Origin: Chromohalobacter marismortui
Lineage (GTDB): Bacteria > Pseudomonadota > Gammaproteobacteria > Pseudomonadales > Halomonadaceae
Length of the DNA stretch: 64,000 nucleotides
NCBI RefSeq assembly: GCF_004364315.1
Contig: NZ_SOBR01000003.1
Location: 372,001 to 436,000, forward strand
Direction of reading: 5' to 3'
Positions within the stretch are counted from its first letter, which is position 1; each line of letters starts with the position of its first letter. The notes beneath the pieces are model-generated. The model was not told the DNA's origin, searched no databases, and saw only the letters and a program-made list of their open reading frames with translations. Positions 40,013 to 49,488 of the stretch are shown in pieces. Both the position numbers and the translations under genes were made by a program.

Positions 40013-40558
40013 ATGCAATTCATCCAGCAAAGCAAGTACTCAACGGTTTATTACGATCCGCACGACGATACATTCATAAAGACGTTCCAGCCCAAACTGA
40101 TCGATCATCTGCGTTACTCACTCGGTATACGCCCACATCCTGGCCACAACTTCGCCAAGATTGCGGCCAAGCTGCAGACACTCGGTATCGCCACCCCGTC
40201 GATCGTCATAGCGAAAAAGCGCTATCTGGTTACCAGCAACGTTCGGGGCGTTGCGCTCAAGACGCGCATTCTCGATTCCCCCGACTTGCAGGCGCGTTAC
40301 CTCGATATACTGGCAACGTATTATCACCACGACATTCATTGCCGCGGCCTTCACACAGATAACTTCTTGGTCAGAGACAATGTCATTTACGCCATCGATC
40401 TCGATGCCTATAAGGCACCGACATTCTTCAAGTATTCAAAACGCGAGTTCCTGGAATGTCTGCAACGCTCCTTAAAGGGGGATGAAGCATTTCTATTCGA
40501 TCGGCTACTGAAAAGGCTGGCACTCGATGAGGACTACCAGCCACTATCGAAGCATTAA
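40013..40558 (+). CDS. Uncharacterised small kinase-fold protein (LPS-kinase/Ttg8-like)
   Basis: I do not recognise a named gene. The 181-residue product looks like a minimal lipopolysaccharide-kinase-type fold. It has a strand pair with STVYYDPHDDTFIKTF (candidate ATP Lys23), a helix KIAAKLQTLGIATPS, hinge YLVTSNVRGVAL, and a catalytic-loop equivalent CRGLHTDN at 110-117 followed by AIDLDAY (128-131). Aligned on HRDLKPEN, the catalytic Asp position is Gly. My hand count gives about 50 percent GC, clearly below the neighbours. It starts 39 bases after ptsO. Function unknown; a regulatory pseudokinase or a recently acquired gene are both possible. Confidence 0.7.
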   Translation: MQFIQQSKYSTVYYDPHDDTFIKTFQPKLIDHLRYSLGIRPHPGHNFAKIAAKLQTLGIATPSIVIAKKRYLVTSNVRGVALKTRILDSPDLQARYLDILATYYHHDIHCRGLHTDNFLVRDNVIYAIDLDAYKAPTFFKYSKREFLECLQRSLKGDEAFLFDRLLKRLALDEDYQPLSKH

Positions 40559-40572
40559 GCGTTGCAGCATTA

Positions 40573-40587
40573 ACGAACGGTGTTCGT
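40573..40587. repeat. Palindrome upstream of mgtE
   Basis: ACGAAC-GGT-GTTCGT, a perfect 6-base dyad with 3-base centre, 18 bases upstream of the putative mgtE -10. Either a small hairpin or an operator; no decision possible. Confidence 0.3.
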
Positions 40588-40602
40588 GCTTGTCTGACGT
40601 GA

Positions 40603-40611
40603 TGCTAGAAT
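40603..40611 (+). promoter_or_regulatory. Putative extended -10 promoter of mgtE
   Basis: TGCTAGAAT contains the TGn extension and TAGAAT -10, about 41 bases before the mgtE start. There is no good -35, as is common for extended -10 promoters. Confidence 0.4.
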
Positions 40612-40651
40612 GGCATCTCGCCCTAGGATCGACCAAGGATGCCGATTCCCC

Positions 40652-42004
40652 ATGAGCCCCAATCACAAGCAATTGCAACCTCGCCTGGACCGACTCAGCG
40701 ATGCCCTGGAAAGTGGTGCGCTGGACCAGGCTCGCCGCATGCTCAATCGCGGCTTGGCGCCGGTCGATGTCGCGCATCTCCTAGAGTCGACACCGCCGCG
40801 TGAGCGCAATGTGCTCTGGGAACTGGTCGAGCCCGACCTGCAAGGCGAAGTACTGCAGTATCTGGGCGACGATATACAAAGCGAGTTTCTGAGCCGCATG
40901 GATGCCGAGCAGCTCGTCTCGGCGACCGAGGGGCTCGACGTCGACGACCTCGCCGACTTGCTGCAACGTTTGCCCAACACGGTCATTCACGAAGTTCTGC
41001 AAGCCATGGAGGCGCAGGAGCGCCAGCGCATCGAGACCGTACTGTCCTATCCCGAGGACACGGCGGGCGGCTTGATGAACACCGATACCATCACCATTCG
41101 CCCGGATATCACCCTGGACGTGGTGCTGCGTTATCTACGCCGACACGAAAAGCTGCCCGACTCCACCGATACGCTACTCGTCGTCACCCGCCGCGATGAA
41201 TTGATCGGTACGCTCCCGCTCAATTTGTTGCTGGTCTCCGATCCCTCGATCCTGGTGCGCGAGGTCATGAATACCGACTTCCCCTCGGTGCAGGCCACGG
41301 CCGCGGACACCGAAGTCGCCAGCCTGTTCGAGAAATTCGACCTGATCTCTGCGCCGGTGATAAGCACTGACGGCGCCTTGCTGGGGCGTATCACCATCGA
41401 CGACGTCGTCGACGTGATTCGCGAGGATGCCGAACACCAGGTCATGAGCATGGCCGGGCTCGATGAAGACGAGGACACCTTCGCGCCGGCGTGGCGCACC
41501 GGGCGTCGACGCGCCGTGTGGCTGGGCATCAACCTGATCGCGGCGACCATCGTATCGTTCGCTATCGGCATCTTCGAATCGACCATTCAGCAAATCACCG
41601 CGCTGGCGGTGTTGATGCCCATCGTCTCCAGCATGGGCGGTATCGCCGGGTCGCAGACGCTAACGGTGCTGATTCGTGGGATTGCCCTGGGACACGTCGG
41701 CGGGGCCAACGTGCAGTGGCTACTGGTCCGCGAAATGCTCTCGGGGATGATGAACGGTGTGCTCTGGGCCGTGATCGTCGCGCTGGTCGCCATCGTGCGC
41801 TTCGACGACTACAAACTCGGCGGCATCATCGCCCTGGCGATGGTCATCAACCTCACCGTCGCCGCGCTGGCCGGCACCCTGATTCCCGTGCTGCTCAAGC
41901 GCCTCAAGATCGATCCAGCGCTTTCGGGAGGCGTGCTGCTGACGACGATCACCGACGTCGTCGGCTTCGTCGCATTCCTGGGGCTCGCCGCCGCGCTTTA
42001 TTGA
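40652..42004 (+). CDS. mgtE: Magnesium transporter MgtE
   Basis: Mg2+-gated channel/transporter. ATG 40652 is chosen; an ATG at 40610 lies inside the predicted promoter. The 450-residue product has the MgtE N-domain (alpha superhelix, about 1-130). Two CBS domains follow (about 135-260, with TDTITIRPDITLDVVL and VREVMNTDFPSVQATA). Five C-terminal transmembrane segments include the pore motif MPIVSSMGGIAGSQTLTV. No Mg riboswitch was recognised upstream. Confidence 0.95.
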   Translation: MSPNHKQLQPRLDRLSDALESGALDQARRMLNRGLAPVDVAHLLESTPPRERNVLWELVEPDLQGEVLQYLGDDIQSEFLSRMDAEQLVSATEGLDVDDLADLLQRLPNTVIHEVLQAMEAQERQRIETVLSYPEDTAGGLMNTDTITIRPDITLDVVLRYLRRHEKLPDSTDTLLVVTRRDELIGTLPLNLLLVSDPSILVREVMNTDFPSVQATAADTEVASLFEKFDLISAPVISTDGALLGRITIDDVVDVIREDAEHQVMSMAGLDEDEDTFAPAWRTGRRRAVWLGINLIAATIVSFAIGIFESTIQQITALAVLMPIVSSMGGIAGSQTLTVLIRGIALGHVGGANVQWLLVREMLSGMMNGVLWAVIVALVAIVRFDDYKLGGIIALAMVINLTVAALAGTLIPVLLKRLKIDPALSGGVLLTTITDVVGFVAFLGLAAALY

Positions 42005-42046
42005 AACGCGCAACGAGCGCCACGCTATCACACACCTGAAATAGCA

Positions 42047-42074
42047 GCGACGCAGTGCCAAGGCCCTGCGTCGC
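42047..42074. terminator. Bidirectional hairpin between convergent mgtE and pmbA
   Basis: Perfect 9-base-pair stem GCGACGCAG / CTGCGTCGC (42047-42055 with 42066-42074), loop of 10. No T-run on either side, so it may act as a 3' end stabiliser rather than a canonical terminator. Confidence 0.5.
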
Positions 42075-42083
42075 CCAACGTTC

Positions 42084-43424
42084 TTACTCGCCGGCTACCG
42101 TCATATCATCGATCAACCAGCTACCGGTGTGCACACTGCCTCGCGTATCGGTATCGTCGCCCACCCCCTGGAGATTGGCGAACATATCGCGCAAGTTGCC
42201 GGCAATGGTGAATTCCTCGACGGGATGCTGAATCTTGCCATCTTCGACCCAGAAGCCCGACGCACCACGCGAGTAGTCACCGGTCACCCCATTGACGCCC
42301 TGCCCCATCAACTCGGTAACCAATACCCCACGCCCCATCCGCGCAAGCAACTCATCCCGCGAGGCCAAGGGTGCATCGATACGCAGATTGCGCGCACCGC
42401 CCGCATTGCCCGTGGTCGTCATGCCAAGGCGGCGCGCGCTGTACGTCGAGAGCATGTAACTCGCCAAGCGTCCTCGGTCGATGAAGACATTATCGCGCGT
42501 GGCGACACCCTCATTGTCAAAAGCCGTACTCGCCATGGCCCCATATTCACGTGGCTGCTCGCGTAGAGAGAACCAGGCGGGGAAGACAGCCTCTCCTAAG
42601 CGGTCGCACAGGAAAGAGGCCTCACGATACAAGGCGCCCCCGGCGATGGCCCCCATGAAGCTGCCCACCAGGCCACTGGCAAGCTCGGGCGCAAAGAGCA
42701 CCGGCATCCGCCCCGTCGCCGGTGAGGTCGCCCCCAATCTGGCCAGGGTCTTCTCGGCGGCACGCTGTCCCACCGACTCGGGCGATTTCAAATCCGCTGG
42801 ATTGCGCACCGCGGTATAGTCATAATCGCGCTGCATGTCCGCCCCTTGGCCTGCGATCAGCATGCACGACAATGAATGGTGACTGCCCCGCTGGCTGCCC
42901 AGGAACCCATGGCTATTGCCATAGACGCGCACCCCTTCTCCGCTCGACAAGTTCGCTCCTTCGGAATTGACGATGCCGTCGACCCCGCGTCCGGCGGACT
43001 CGCAGGCGAGCGCCAGCTCGATGGCATCATCGGTACTCAACGCCCAGGGGTGATGAACGCCAAGATCAGGCAATTCCGTCGCCATCAGCGACGCGTCCGC
43101 CAAGCCAGAAGCCGGATCCTCTGCGGTATAGCGGGCAATATCCAACGCTTTTTCGACGACCGCACGCAGAGATTCATCGCTGGCATCGGACGTCGACACA
43201 CTGCCTTTTCGCTGCCCCACAAAGACGGTGACCGCAATCCCCTGATCGCGCGACAGTTCGACGCTTTCCACGTCCCCCAGGCGCACACCGACCTCGATTC
43301 CCTGGTCCACGCTGGCGCCCACCTCGCACGCATCCGCGCCCAAGCGCTTGGCCAATTCCAAGGCCTGCGCGACGCGTGCCTCCAAGCGTGCTTGCTGCTC
43401 TACGGCATCGAAGGCCTGGCTCAT
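42084..43424 (-). CDS. pmbA: Metalloprotease PmbA/TldE
   Basis: TldE subunit of the TldD-TldE protease, which processes small peptides such as microcin precursors and the CcdA antitoxin in E. coli. The 446-residue product has GSHHSLSCMLIAG, ARLGATSPATGRMPVLFAPELASGLVGSFMGAI, NVFIDRGRLASYMLSTYSARRLG and GNAGGARNLR. It lacks the HExxxH motif present in TldD, as known for TldE. Both partners are in this window, separated by darP. Confidence 0.95.
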   Translation of the reverse strand: MSQAFDAVEQQARLEARVAQALELAKRLGADACEVGASVDQGIEVGVRLGDVESVELSRDQGIAVTVFVGQRKGSVSTSDASDESLRAVVEKALDIARYTAEDPASGLADASLMATELPDLGVHHPWALSTDDAIELALACESAGRGVDGIVNSEGANLSSGEGVRVYGNSHGFLGSQRGSHHSLSCMLIAGQGADMQRDYDYTAVRNPADLKSPESVGQRAAEKTLARLGATSPATGRMPVLFAPELASGLVGSFMGAIAGGALYREASFLCDRLGEAVFPAWFSLREQPREYGAMASTAFDNEGVATRDNVFIDRGRLASYMLSTYSARRLGMTTTGNAGGARNLRIDAPLASRDELLARMGRGVLVTELMGQGVNGVTGDYSRGASGFWVEDGKIQHPVEEFTIAGNLRDMFANLQGVGDDTDTRGSVHTGSWLIDDMTVAGE

Positions 43425-43532
43425 GATCTACTCCTGTACTCATAAGGCCCGAGACACTGCTCAAGGGCTCGGTAGGATTGTCGAGGAAGCCTGATATACT
43501 GCACAGTCACCCCGAAGCATGATGGTAATGCA

Positions 43533-44054
43533 ATGTCGTCGATCGACCTCCCCGACCCGCAAGACGAAGAAGCGGGACGTCCCAGCAAGACCCAGCGCAA
43601 GCACGAGATGAGGGCCCTGCAGGCGCTCGGCGAGCGCATCATCGCCATGAGCGATGCCGAACGCGCGCGCCTGCCGCTCTCCGACGACATGCGCTTCGCG
43701 GTCGAGGAAACCTCACGTATCCGCTCCCACGAAGGCCGCCGTCGTCACATGCAGTATGTCGGCAAGGTCATGCGCCGCGAGGATTTGGCAGCCATCCAGG
43801 CCACGTTCGAGGCCATCGAACAGGAACAACTGCATCGCGATAACGCCTTTCATCGTCTCGAACGCTGGCGCGACCGGCTCATCGACGATGACAGCACCGA
43901 TACGTTGGAGGCCTTCATCGCCGACCATCCCGAGGTCGATCGTCAGACGCTGCGACAACTCATCCGCAACGCCAAGAGCGAACGTCAGCGCGAAAAACCG
44001 CCGACGAGCGCCCGCAAATTGTTCAAACTGATCCGCGAAACCGCTGACCTCTAA
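43533..44054 (+). CDS. darP: Ribosome biogenesis protein DarP (YjgA/UPF0307)
   Basis: Ribosome-associated factor of the UPF0307 family that aids late 50S assembly in E. coli. The 173-residue, strongly charged helical product has KTQRKHEMRALQALGERI, LPLSDDMRFAVEETSRIRSHEGRRRHMQYVGKVMR and LRQLIRNAKSERQREKPP, the family core. The ribosome site is weak. It is divergent from pmbA and convergent with tldD, an arrangement shared with many gammaproteobacteria. Confidence 0.93.
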   Translation: MSSIDLPDPQDEEAGRPSKTQRKHEMRALQALGERIIAMSDAERARLPLSDDMRFAVEETSRIRSHEGRRRHMQYVGKVMRREDLAAIQATFEAIEQEQLHRDNAFHRLERWRDRLIDDDSTDTLEAFIADHPEVDRQTLRQLIRNAKSERQREKPPTSARKLFKLIRETADL

Positions 44055-44075
44055 GCCAGAAAATACGGCTTTGCC

Positions 44076-44141
44076 GCTCGAAGCCAGGAATTTTCTTCTT
44101 CCAACTTCCAGCCGCGTAGCGGCGCTCTTCCCGCTTCGAGC
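44076..44141. repeat. Long palindromic extragenic element (REP-like)
   Basis: GCTCGAAGC (44076-44084) and GCTTCGAGC (44133-44141) form a perfect 9-base inverted repeat. It encloses a CT-rich arm (TTCTTCTTCCAACTTCC) and a small perfect hairpin GCCGC-GTA-GCGGC. It fills the gap between convergent darP and tldD and could end both transcripts. One copy in this window. Confidence 0.5.
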
Positions 44142-44142
44142 T

Positions 44143-45597
44143 TTATGACTGTGTCCCACCCACGGTGAGTTCGTCGATCTTGAGTGTCGGTTGGCCCACA
44201 CCGACCGGCACTCCCTGACCTTCCTTGCCACAGACACCCACGCCCGTATCCAAATCGAGGTCGTGCCCGATCATCGACACCTGCTGCATCACTTCCGGCC
44301 CGTTGCCGATCAAGGTCGCGCCTTTGACGGGCGCCGTGATCTTGCCATCCTCGATCAAATAGGCCTCGGACGCGGAGAACACGAAGCGTCCCGAGGTGAT
44401 GTCGACCTGGCCGCCACCGAAGCTCACCGCATAGATGCCGCGTTTGACGCTCTTGACGATATCCTCGGGATCATCCTGGCCCGCCAGCATGCAGGTATTG
44501 GTCATGCGCGGCATGGTGACGTGTGCATAGGACTCGCGACGCGCATTGCCGGTCGGCGCCATCCCCATGAGACGCGCGTTGAGCTTATCCTGCATGTAGC
44601 CTTTCAGGATGCCGTCCTCGATCAGCGTGTTGCACTGACTCGGCGTGCCCTCGTCATCAACGCTCAGCGAGCCCCGCCGGTCAGCTAACGTGCCATCATC
44701 GATGACCGTGACACCCGGCGCCGCAACGCGTTCGCCGATACGCCCCGCGAAAGCCGAACTGCCTTTGCGGTTGAAGTCGCCTTCGAGGCCATGCCCCACC
44801 GCTTCGTGAAGCAGGATACCCGGCCAGCCATTGCCCAAGACCACTGGCATCTGGCCAGCCGGCGCATCGACCGCTTCCAGGTTGACCATCGCCTGACGTA
44901 CCGCCTCCTTGGCATAGCGTTCGGCCACTTGCTCGTCACGCAGCCGTGCCATCGAATAGCGCCCACCACCGCCGGCACTGCCACGCTCACGACGGCCATC
45001 ACGCACCGCGATGACGCTGACGTTGAAGCGCACCAAAGGACGAATGTCGGCTGCAAGCGTGCCATCGCTGGCGCGCACCATCACCACTTCATAGACGCCG
45101 GACAGCGAGGCACTGACCTGCGTGATGCACGGATCGGCGGCACGGGCCACGCGATCCGCCGTCTTGAGCATGGCGATCTTGTCCTCGGCGGAAAGCCCTG
45201 CCAGGGGATCCACATCGGCATAGCGCCGCGTCGGCATGGCTACCTGCACCGTCTGTGGTGGCACGCGCTGACCGCTACGCGCAATCCCCGAGGCGATACG
45301 CCCGGTATCGGCCAGCGCCTCGGCATTAATCTGGTTGGAATAGGCAAAGCCGGTCTTTTCACCGGTCAGAGTGCGCACGCCGACACCGCCATCGATGTTG
45401 TACCCGGCCTCCTTGACATCGCCGTCCTCGAGGACCCAGCTTTCCTGCCAAGTGCGTTGAAAATACAAATCAGCATAGTCGATGCCCGGCCCCATGGCGT
45501 GCGCCAGGCCGGTGTCCAGCGCCGATAGGTCGAGCCCACCCGGCGCGAGGAGCAAAGAGGTCGCCTGATCCAAGGCGCTGTCATTGAGTGCGTTCAT
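44143..45597 (-). CDS. tldD: Metalloprotease TldD
   Basis: Catalytic zinc subunit of TldD-TldE. ATG 45597 overlaps the yhdP stop as ATGA; the longer frame to 45633 lies in yhdP. The 484-residue product has the zinc motif HEAVGH at 264-269 within [24 protein letters not shown]. The C-terminal [10 protein letters not shown]-like stretch ([23 protein letters not shown]) and [17 protein letters not shown] are typical TldD signatures. Confidence 0.95.
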   Translation of the reverse strand: MNALNDSALDQATSLLLAPGGLDLSALDTGLAHAMGPGIDYADLYFQRTWQESWVLEDGDVKEAGYNIDGGVGVRTLTGEKTGFAYSNQINAEALADTGRIASGIARSGQRVPPQTVQVAMPTRRYADVDPLAGLSAEDKIAMLKTADRVARAADPCITQVSASLSGVYEVVMVRASDGTLAADIRPLVRFNVSVIAVRDGRRERGSAGGGGRYSMARLRDEQVAERYAKEAVRQAMVNLEAVDAPAGQMPVVLGNGWPGILLHEAVGHGLEGDFNRKGSSAFAGRIGERVAAPGVTVIDDGTLADRRGSLSVDDEGTPSQCNTLIEDGILKGYMQDKLNARLMGMAPTGNARRESYAHVTMPRMTNTCMLAGQDDPEDIVKSVKRGIYAVSFGGGQVDITSGRFVFSASEAYLIEDGKITAPVKGATLIGNGPEVMQQVSMIGHDLDLDTGVGVCGKEGQGVPVGVGQPTLKIDELTVGGTQS

Positions 45598-48500
45598 CGG
45601 GCGCTTTCCAGTGTCAGTTGCGGCGACGACCATGGGCCGTGCACGCGGTAATGTATCTGCGTTGCCTTATCGAGCCAGCCGCCGAACAGCTTGTGGGCAA
45701 GATACAACCCCACCCCTACCTGCGGCGCGCCGACGAGCACAGCCGCCAGCGGTAAATTCTGACTCACCGGAACGGTGATACTCAGTCGTTGATCCAGTGT
45801 ACGCTGCACGAGATCGGCCTCGCCTTGCAAGGTGAAATGGGTGGCCGAACCGTCGATTTCAACCGGGCCTCGGGTCACGAGCTTGCCGTCGAACAGCGTC
45901 GCTTCGCCCTTGACACTGTTGAAGGCCGTTCCCTCCTGCGTGATATCGGAAAAATCCAGCGTCAGGCGGCGAAAGATATTGTCCAGGTTGAGCAGTCCCA
46001 CCAGCTTGGCCGGTCCCGACTCGATCTTTCTGAAACGGCCGTTGGTCAAGGCCAGCGACACGCTGCCTTGCGCGCGTTCAACGGCAAATTGCCATGGCGC
46101 ACCGGGCCAGGCCAAACGTGCTTCTATATTGACGGTTTCGCTATTGACGACTTCGGGCTGCCCCAGGCGCACCAACGCTTCCCCCAGATTACTCCCTTTC
46201 AAGGTCATTCGCGCGCGAGTGAGACTGCCTTGTTGCCCCGCCTCTTCCCAGGCCAGCTCACCGCTCGCCGTCACGCCGTTGATCACCAGTGACAGTGGGT
46301 TGATGCTCAAGCGTCGCGATGACGTTTGCCAGTCGGCCTCGAGCGGACCGAACGTTTGTCCATCGCGACGCAACTCACCGATATGCAAGTGGCCATCCGG
46401 CCAGCGCTTGACCCCCTCCGGCAAGGCCACGGGATCCGGCGGCGTGGCGATTTCCTCACTGAGCGTCACTTTACCGTCACCCTGGGCAGCAGGGTCGGCG
46501 GGCCATAGCGAGCCCAAATCGAGATGCGTGAGATCGATATCCACCGGCTGCTCGGAATCCGGCCGCCACTGCGCGTTGCCCGCGGCGATGGGCCCTTCCA
46601 GCACCAGTTGCCATCCACTCACGAGCGGCGTGATGGCCGCTTGCAGGGCACCGCGACACCGATCGGCCATGACGACACAGGGTGTCGACACCGATATGCG
46701 TTGCAGACCGCGTGCGGCGTCCTGGCGATCACCGCCCGTTGCCCCTAGCGGTGCGCCTGCAGACTGTTTGATGACAGGTCGATTGAGGGCACGTTCTCGC
46801 AGCAGCGATATCCATTGCCGAGGGTCGAGGCGTGACGGCTGCCAGTTCAGGGTCCAGCCACTTTGCTGTGGCCATTGCGGGGTGCGTGGCCAGTCTTCCA
46901 ACCAGATCTGGCCCTGCAGACGTTCGCCTCGCGTGCGCCAACGCGCCCGTCCCCAATCGGATATCCGGACCTGTCCGCTCCCCGAGGCCACATCGGTCGT
47001 CACTTCCAACGCCCCCGCGGCATCGGCCGCCTTGCCGAAGGGATCCGGCAAATGAAGCGCCAGCCCCTGAAGGTCACTGGTGACCCTTACGCTCGCCTTG
47101 TCCTTGTCATCGAACGTCACCCGCGCACGATAGGGAAGCGTGCCTTCGACCAGCGCGGGCTGTGGCGCCAATCCCGCCCAGTCCAGAAGCCCTTCGACAC
47201 TGGCTCGTCCAGTAAAAGTGAGGCCATCACCCCCCACATCCAGATCGCCATGCAAAGGCCCTCCCCACGCGTGTGCATTGAGGTCACCGGTGAGCATGTC
47301 CTGATCCTTGCGATGACGGTAATGCAGCGTTCCTTGTACATCCTTGATGGGAAGGCGCAGCGTATCGATATACAGTCGCGAGGCCTCGACGCGGCCTTGA
47401 ATATCGGCTTGCATCATCTCGGGAACCGCCAGCGGCACCGTCAAGTCAAGGTCGGCCTGAACCTGGCCCTCACTGCGCCACCCGGCAAAGGTCTCGTCGA
47501 GCCCGTCCAGCGGCGCCGCCGCGAGAAAATCCAACAACGACTGGCTGGTGCCCGTCACCGGTCCACGAACACCCAAGGTGTTGCCCACCATGAGAACACG
47601 CGCATTCTCCGTTTCCAGCCCCATGCTCGTGGCATGCGCCACATCGGCGACAAGACTCTGATTCTCGATGGATAGATGACCCGCGACGTTTTCCAGCACA
47701 GGCCATTCGCTGTCATAGGGGAGCCGCCCCTGCTCGACATCCAGCTCCAGCTGCAGGCGATCCTCGGGGTTGACGAACAGCTGGCCTTCAGGGGCCTCGC
47801 GTTCGGTCAGCGTCTGCGATAGCGACAGAGACCCCTGGGGCACGCGTCCCTCGACCTGCGACAGCCATTCGAGCAGTTCTTCGTCCATGGGCTGGGTGGG
47901 CAACCAATCGAGCAGCGGCGTATCGATCGCGTCCACATCGGAAAATGCCAGGTCGAGATCGAGATGCCCTGGTACGTCCTCGGCCAATGGCAAGCGGACC
48001 GCGAAGGTGCCCTCCACATCGGCGCCACGCCAGGTCGCTTGTAGCGCCTTGCCCACGATCTCGAAGGCATCGCCGTCACGCTGCCACTCGACACGACCGC
48101 TGGCGGCATCCACGTCGATCGGCTGGGCATAGACGTCGGGAAAGGCCAGCACCATGCCCGGCTCATGACGAAAACGCACATGCCCCGAAGCGTTATCGGT
48201 AGTCACCCAGGCGCTGAACGGCCCGCCACCGGGAATGCCGTCCCAGGCCGACACGCGTACTCCCGTCAGTGACGTGCGTGAAAACCAGCGTCCCGCTTGC
48301 TGCCCGACCTCGAGACCCTCGACTTGCCCCGTTGGCGCCATGTGCTCGAGCATTCGCGCATGTTCATCGGACAAGGGCAGCATGCCGCCCCAAGCCGTCA
48401 GCGCATCGAGGGGAAAATCGCTGCTGCGCAGCCACCAGTCATCCCCATCGATACGTGCCTGCACCCGTTCAGGCAAGGGCAGCTTCTCGAGGCCGTCGTC

Positions 48501-49484
48501 ATCCCGCTTGACGGACAAGCCATTGGCCCAGACATTCCAGACACCCTCATCGTTACGCAACGCCTGGGCACGCACGCCGATATCCTCGAACGCCAACGGT
48601 GCGCCCTCACGTCGCGTCATGACCAATGTCGGCAGCGACAGGCGCAGGCGCACATCTTCGAGACGCGCATCGCGCCAGCGGGCCCAAAGCCGAGCATCGC
48701 CGTCTACCGTTTTCAACGTATAGCGTTGTCGAGCCGTCAACATCCGGCCCAACGAACGCAGCCCCGCGGCATTGACGTCGACTTGCAGGGCAGCGTTGAA
48801 GGCGCCCAATCCTCGCCGCCCGGGCAGCACGTCGAGTACCGCACTCAGGGTGGTCTCCGGTTGGCCTTCGACATGCATCTGCCCTTCGAGGTGGGCCCTG
48901 GCATCACCACCGGCCATCAGCACACGTGGCGCCACCAGCGTGACGTCGTCCTGGCGTCCATGCAGGACCACGCGCACGTCATGAATCGCGACACGCTGAC
49001 GCAGAAGCGCACCGACCCAGCGGTTGATAGCGGCGAGACGCAAGCGACCCGACGACTCGATCTGGTCCGGCACGTCCACCGAGGGCCACCCCCATCCGCC
49101 GTCCTCATTCTGATAGAGATGGAGGGTCGCTCGGGCGACATTGGCCCTTTCGAACACGGGATAGCCGGCACGCAATGACGCCAGCGTATCGAGACGTGCA
49201 TATGCCTTCTCGAGCCTCAACAAGGGGCGCGATTGCGGCGACTTGGTACGCAGCGTCATGCCCGACAGCGTCACTGACGGGTCCCAGCCATTCCAGCCGG
49301 CGCCCAGGTGCCGCAACTCGGCATCCGCATTGAAACGTTGGGCGAGCTGCGCTTCGATATCGTCGCGCAAGGCATCGACCTGCGTCGCCAGGCCACGCAA
49401 CGTCAGCAACACCACTGCGATGATGCCCAGTATCACCGCCACCGCGGTGAGCAGCCAACGCCCTTTTCTTCGCAACGGGGTCAT
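45594..49484 (-). CDS. yhdP: AsmA-like/TamB-like envelope lipid transport protein YhdP
   Basis: Very long inner-membrane-anchored protein of the AsmA-like clan; in E. coli YhdP, TamB and YdbH mediate phospholipid traffic to the outer membrane. The 1296-residue product has one N-terminal transmembrane helix (about 10-30, [19 protein letters not shown]). A long, repetitive beta-strand-rich body follows. The C-terminal domain ends in [49 protein letters not shown], a diagnostic DUF3971/AsmA2 ending. It overlaps tldD and lies 4 bases after rng. Confidence 0.92.
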   Translation of the reverse strand: MTPLRRKGRWLLTAVAVILGIIAVVLLTLRGLATQVDALRDDIEAQLAQRFNADAELRHLGAGWNGWDPSVTLSGMTLRTKSPQSRPLLRLEKAYARLDTLASLRAGYPVFERANVARATLHLYQNEDGGWGWPSVDVPDQIESSGRLRLAAINRWVGALLRQRVAIHDVRVVLHGRQDDVTLVAPRVLMAGGDARAHLEGQMHVEGQPETTLSAVLDVLPGRRGLGAFNAALQVDVNAAGLRSLGRMLTARQRYTLKTVDGDARLWARWRDARLEDVRLRLSLPTLVMTRREGAPLAFEDIGVRAQALRNDEGVWNVWANGLSVKRDDDGLEKLPLPERVQARIDGDDWWLRSSDFPLDALTAWGGMLPLSDEHARMLEHMAPTGQVEGLEVGQQAGRWFSRTSLTGVRVSAWDGIPGGGPFSAWVTTDNASGHVRFRHEPGMVLAFPDVYAQPIDVDAASGRVEWQRDGDAFEIVGKALQATWRGADVEGTFAVRLPLAEDVPGHLDLDLAFSDVDAIDTPLLDWLPTQPMDEELLEWLSQVEGRVPQGSLSLSQTLTEREAPEGQLFVNPEDRLQLELDVEQGRLPYDSEWPVLENVAGHLSIENQSLVADVAHATSMGLETENARVLMVGNTLGVRGPVTGTSQSLLDFLAAAPLDGLDETFAGWRSEGQVQADLDLTVPLAVPEMMQADIQGRVEASRLYIDTLRLPIKDVQGTLHYRHRKDQDMLTGDLNAHAWGGPLHGDLDVGGDGLTFTGRASVEGLLDWAGLAPQPALVEGTLPYRARVTFDDKDKASVRVTSDLQGLALHLPDPFGKAADAAGALEVTTDVASGSGQVRISDWGRARWRTRGERLQGQIWLEDWPRTPQWPQQSGWTLNWQPSRLDPRQWISLLRERALNRPVIKQSAGAPLGATGGDRQDAARGLQRISVSTPCVVMADRCRGALQAAITPLVSGWQLVLEGPIAAGNAQWRPDSEQPVDIDLTHLDLGSLWPADPAAQGDGKVTLSEEIATPPDPVALPEGVKRWPDGHLHIGELRRDGQTFGPLEADWQTSSRRLSINPLSLVINGVTASGELAWEEAGQQGSLTRARMTLKGSNLGEALVRLGQPEVVNSETVNIEARLAWPGAPWQFAVERAQGSVSLALTNGRFRKIESGPAKLVGLLNLDNIFRRLTLDFSDITQEGTAFNSVKGEATLFDGKLVTRGPVEIDGSATHFTLQGEADLVQRTLDQRLSITVPVSQNLPLAAVLVGAPQVGVGLYLAHKLFGGWLDKATQIHYRVHGPWSSPQLTLESAR

Positions 49485-49488
49485 GGGG

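Noticed and set aside
40559-40651. Mg2+ riboswitch (ykoK/M-box) upstream of mgtE
   Set aside because: The gap is under 100 bases and lacks the conserved core; no such structure can be fitted.
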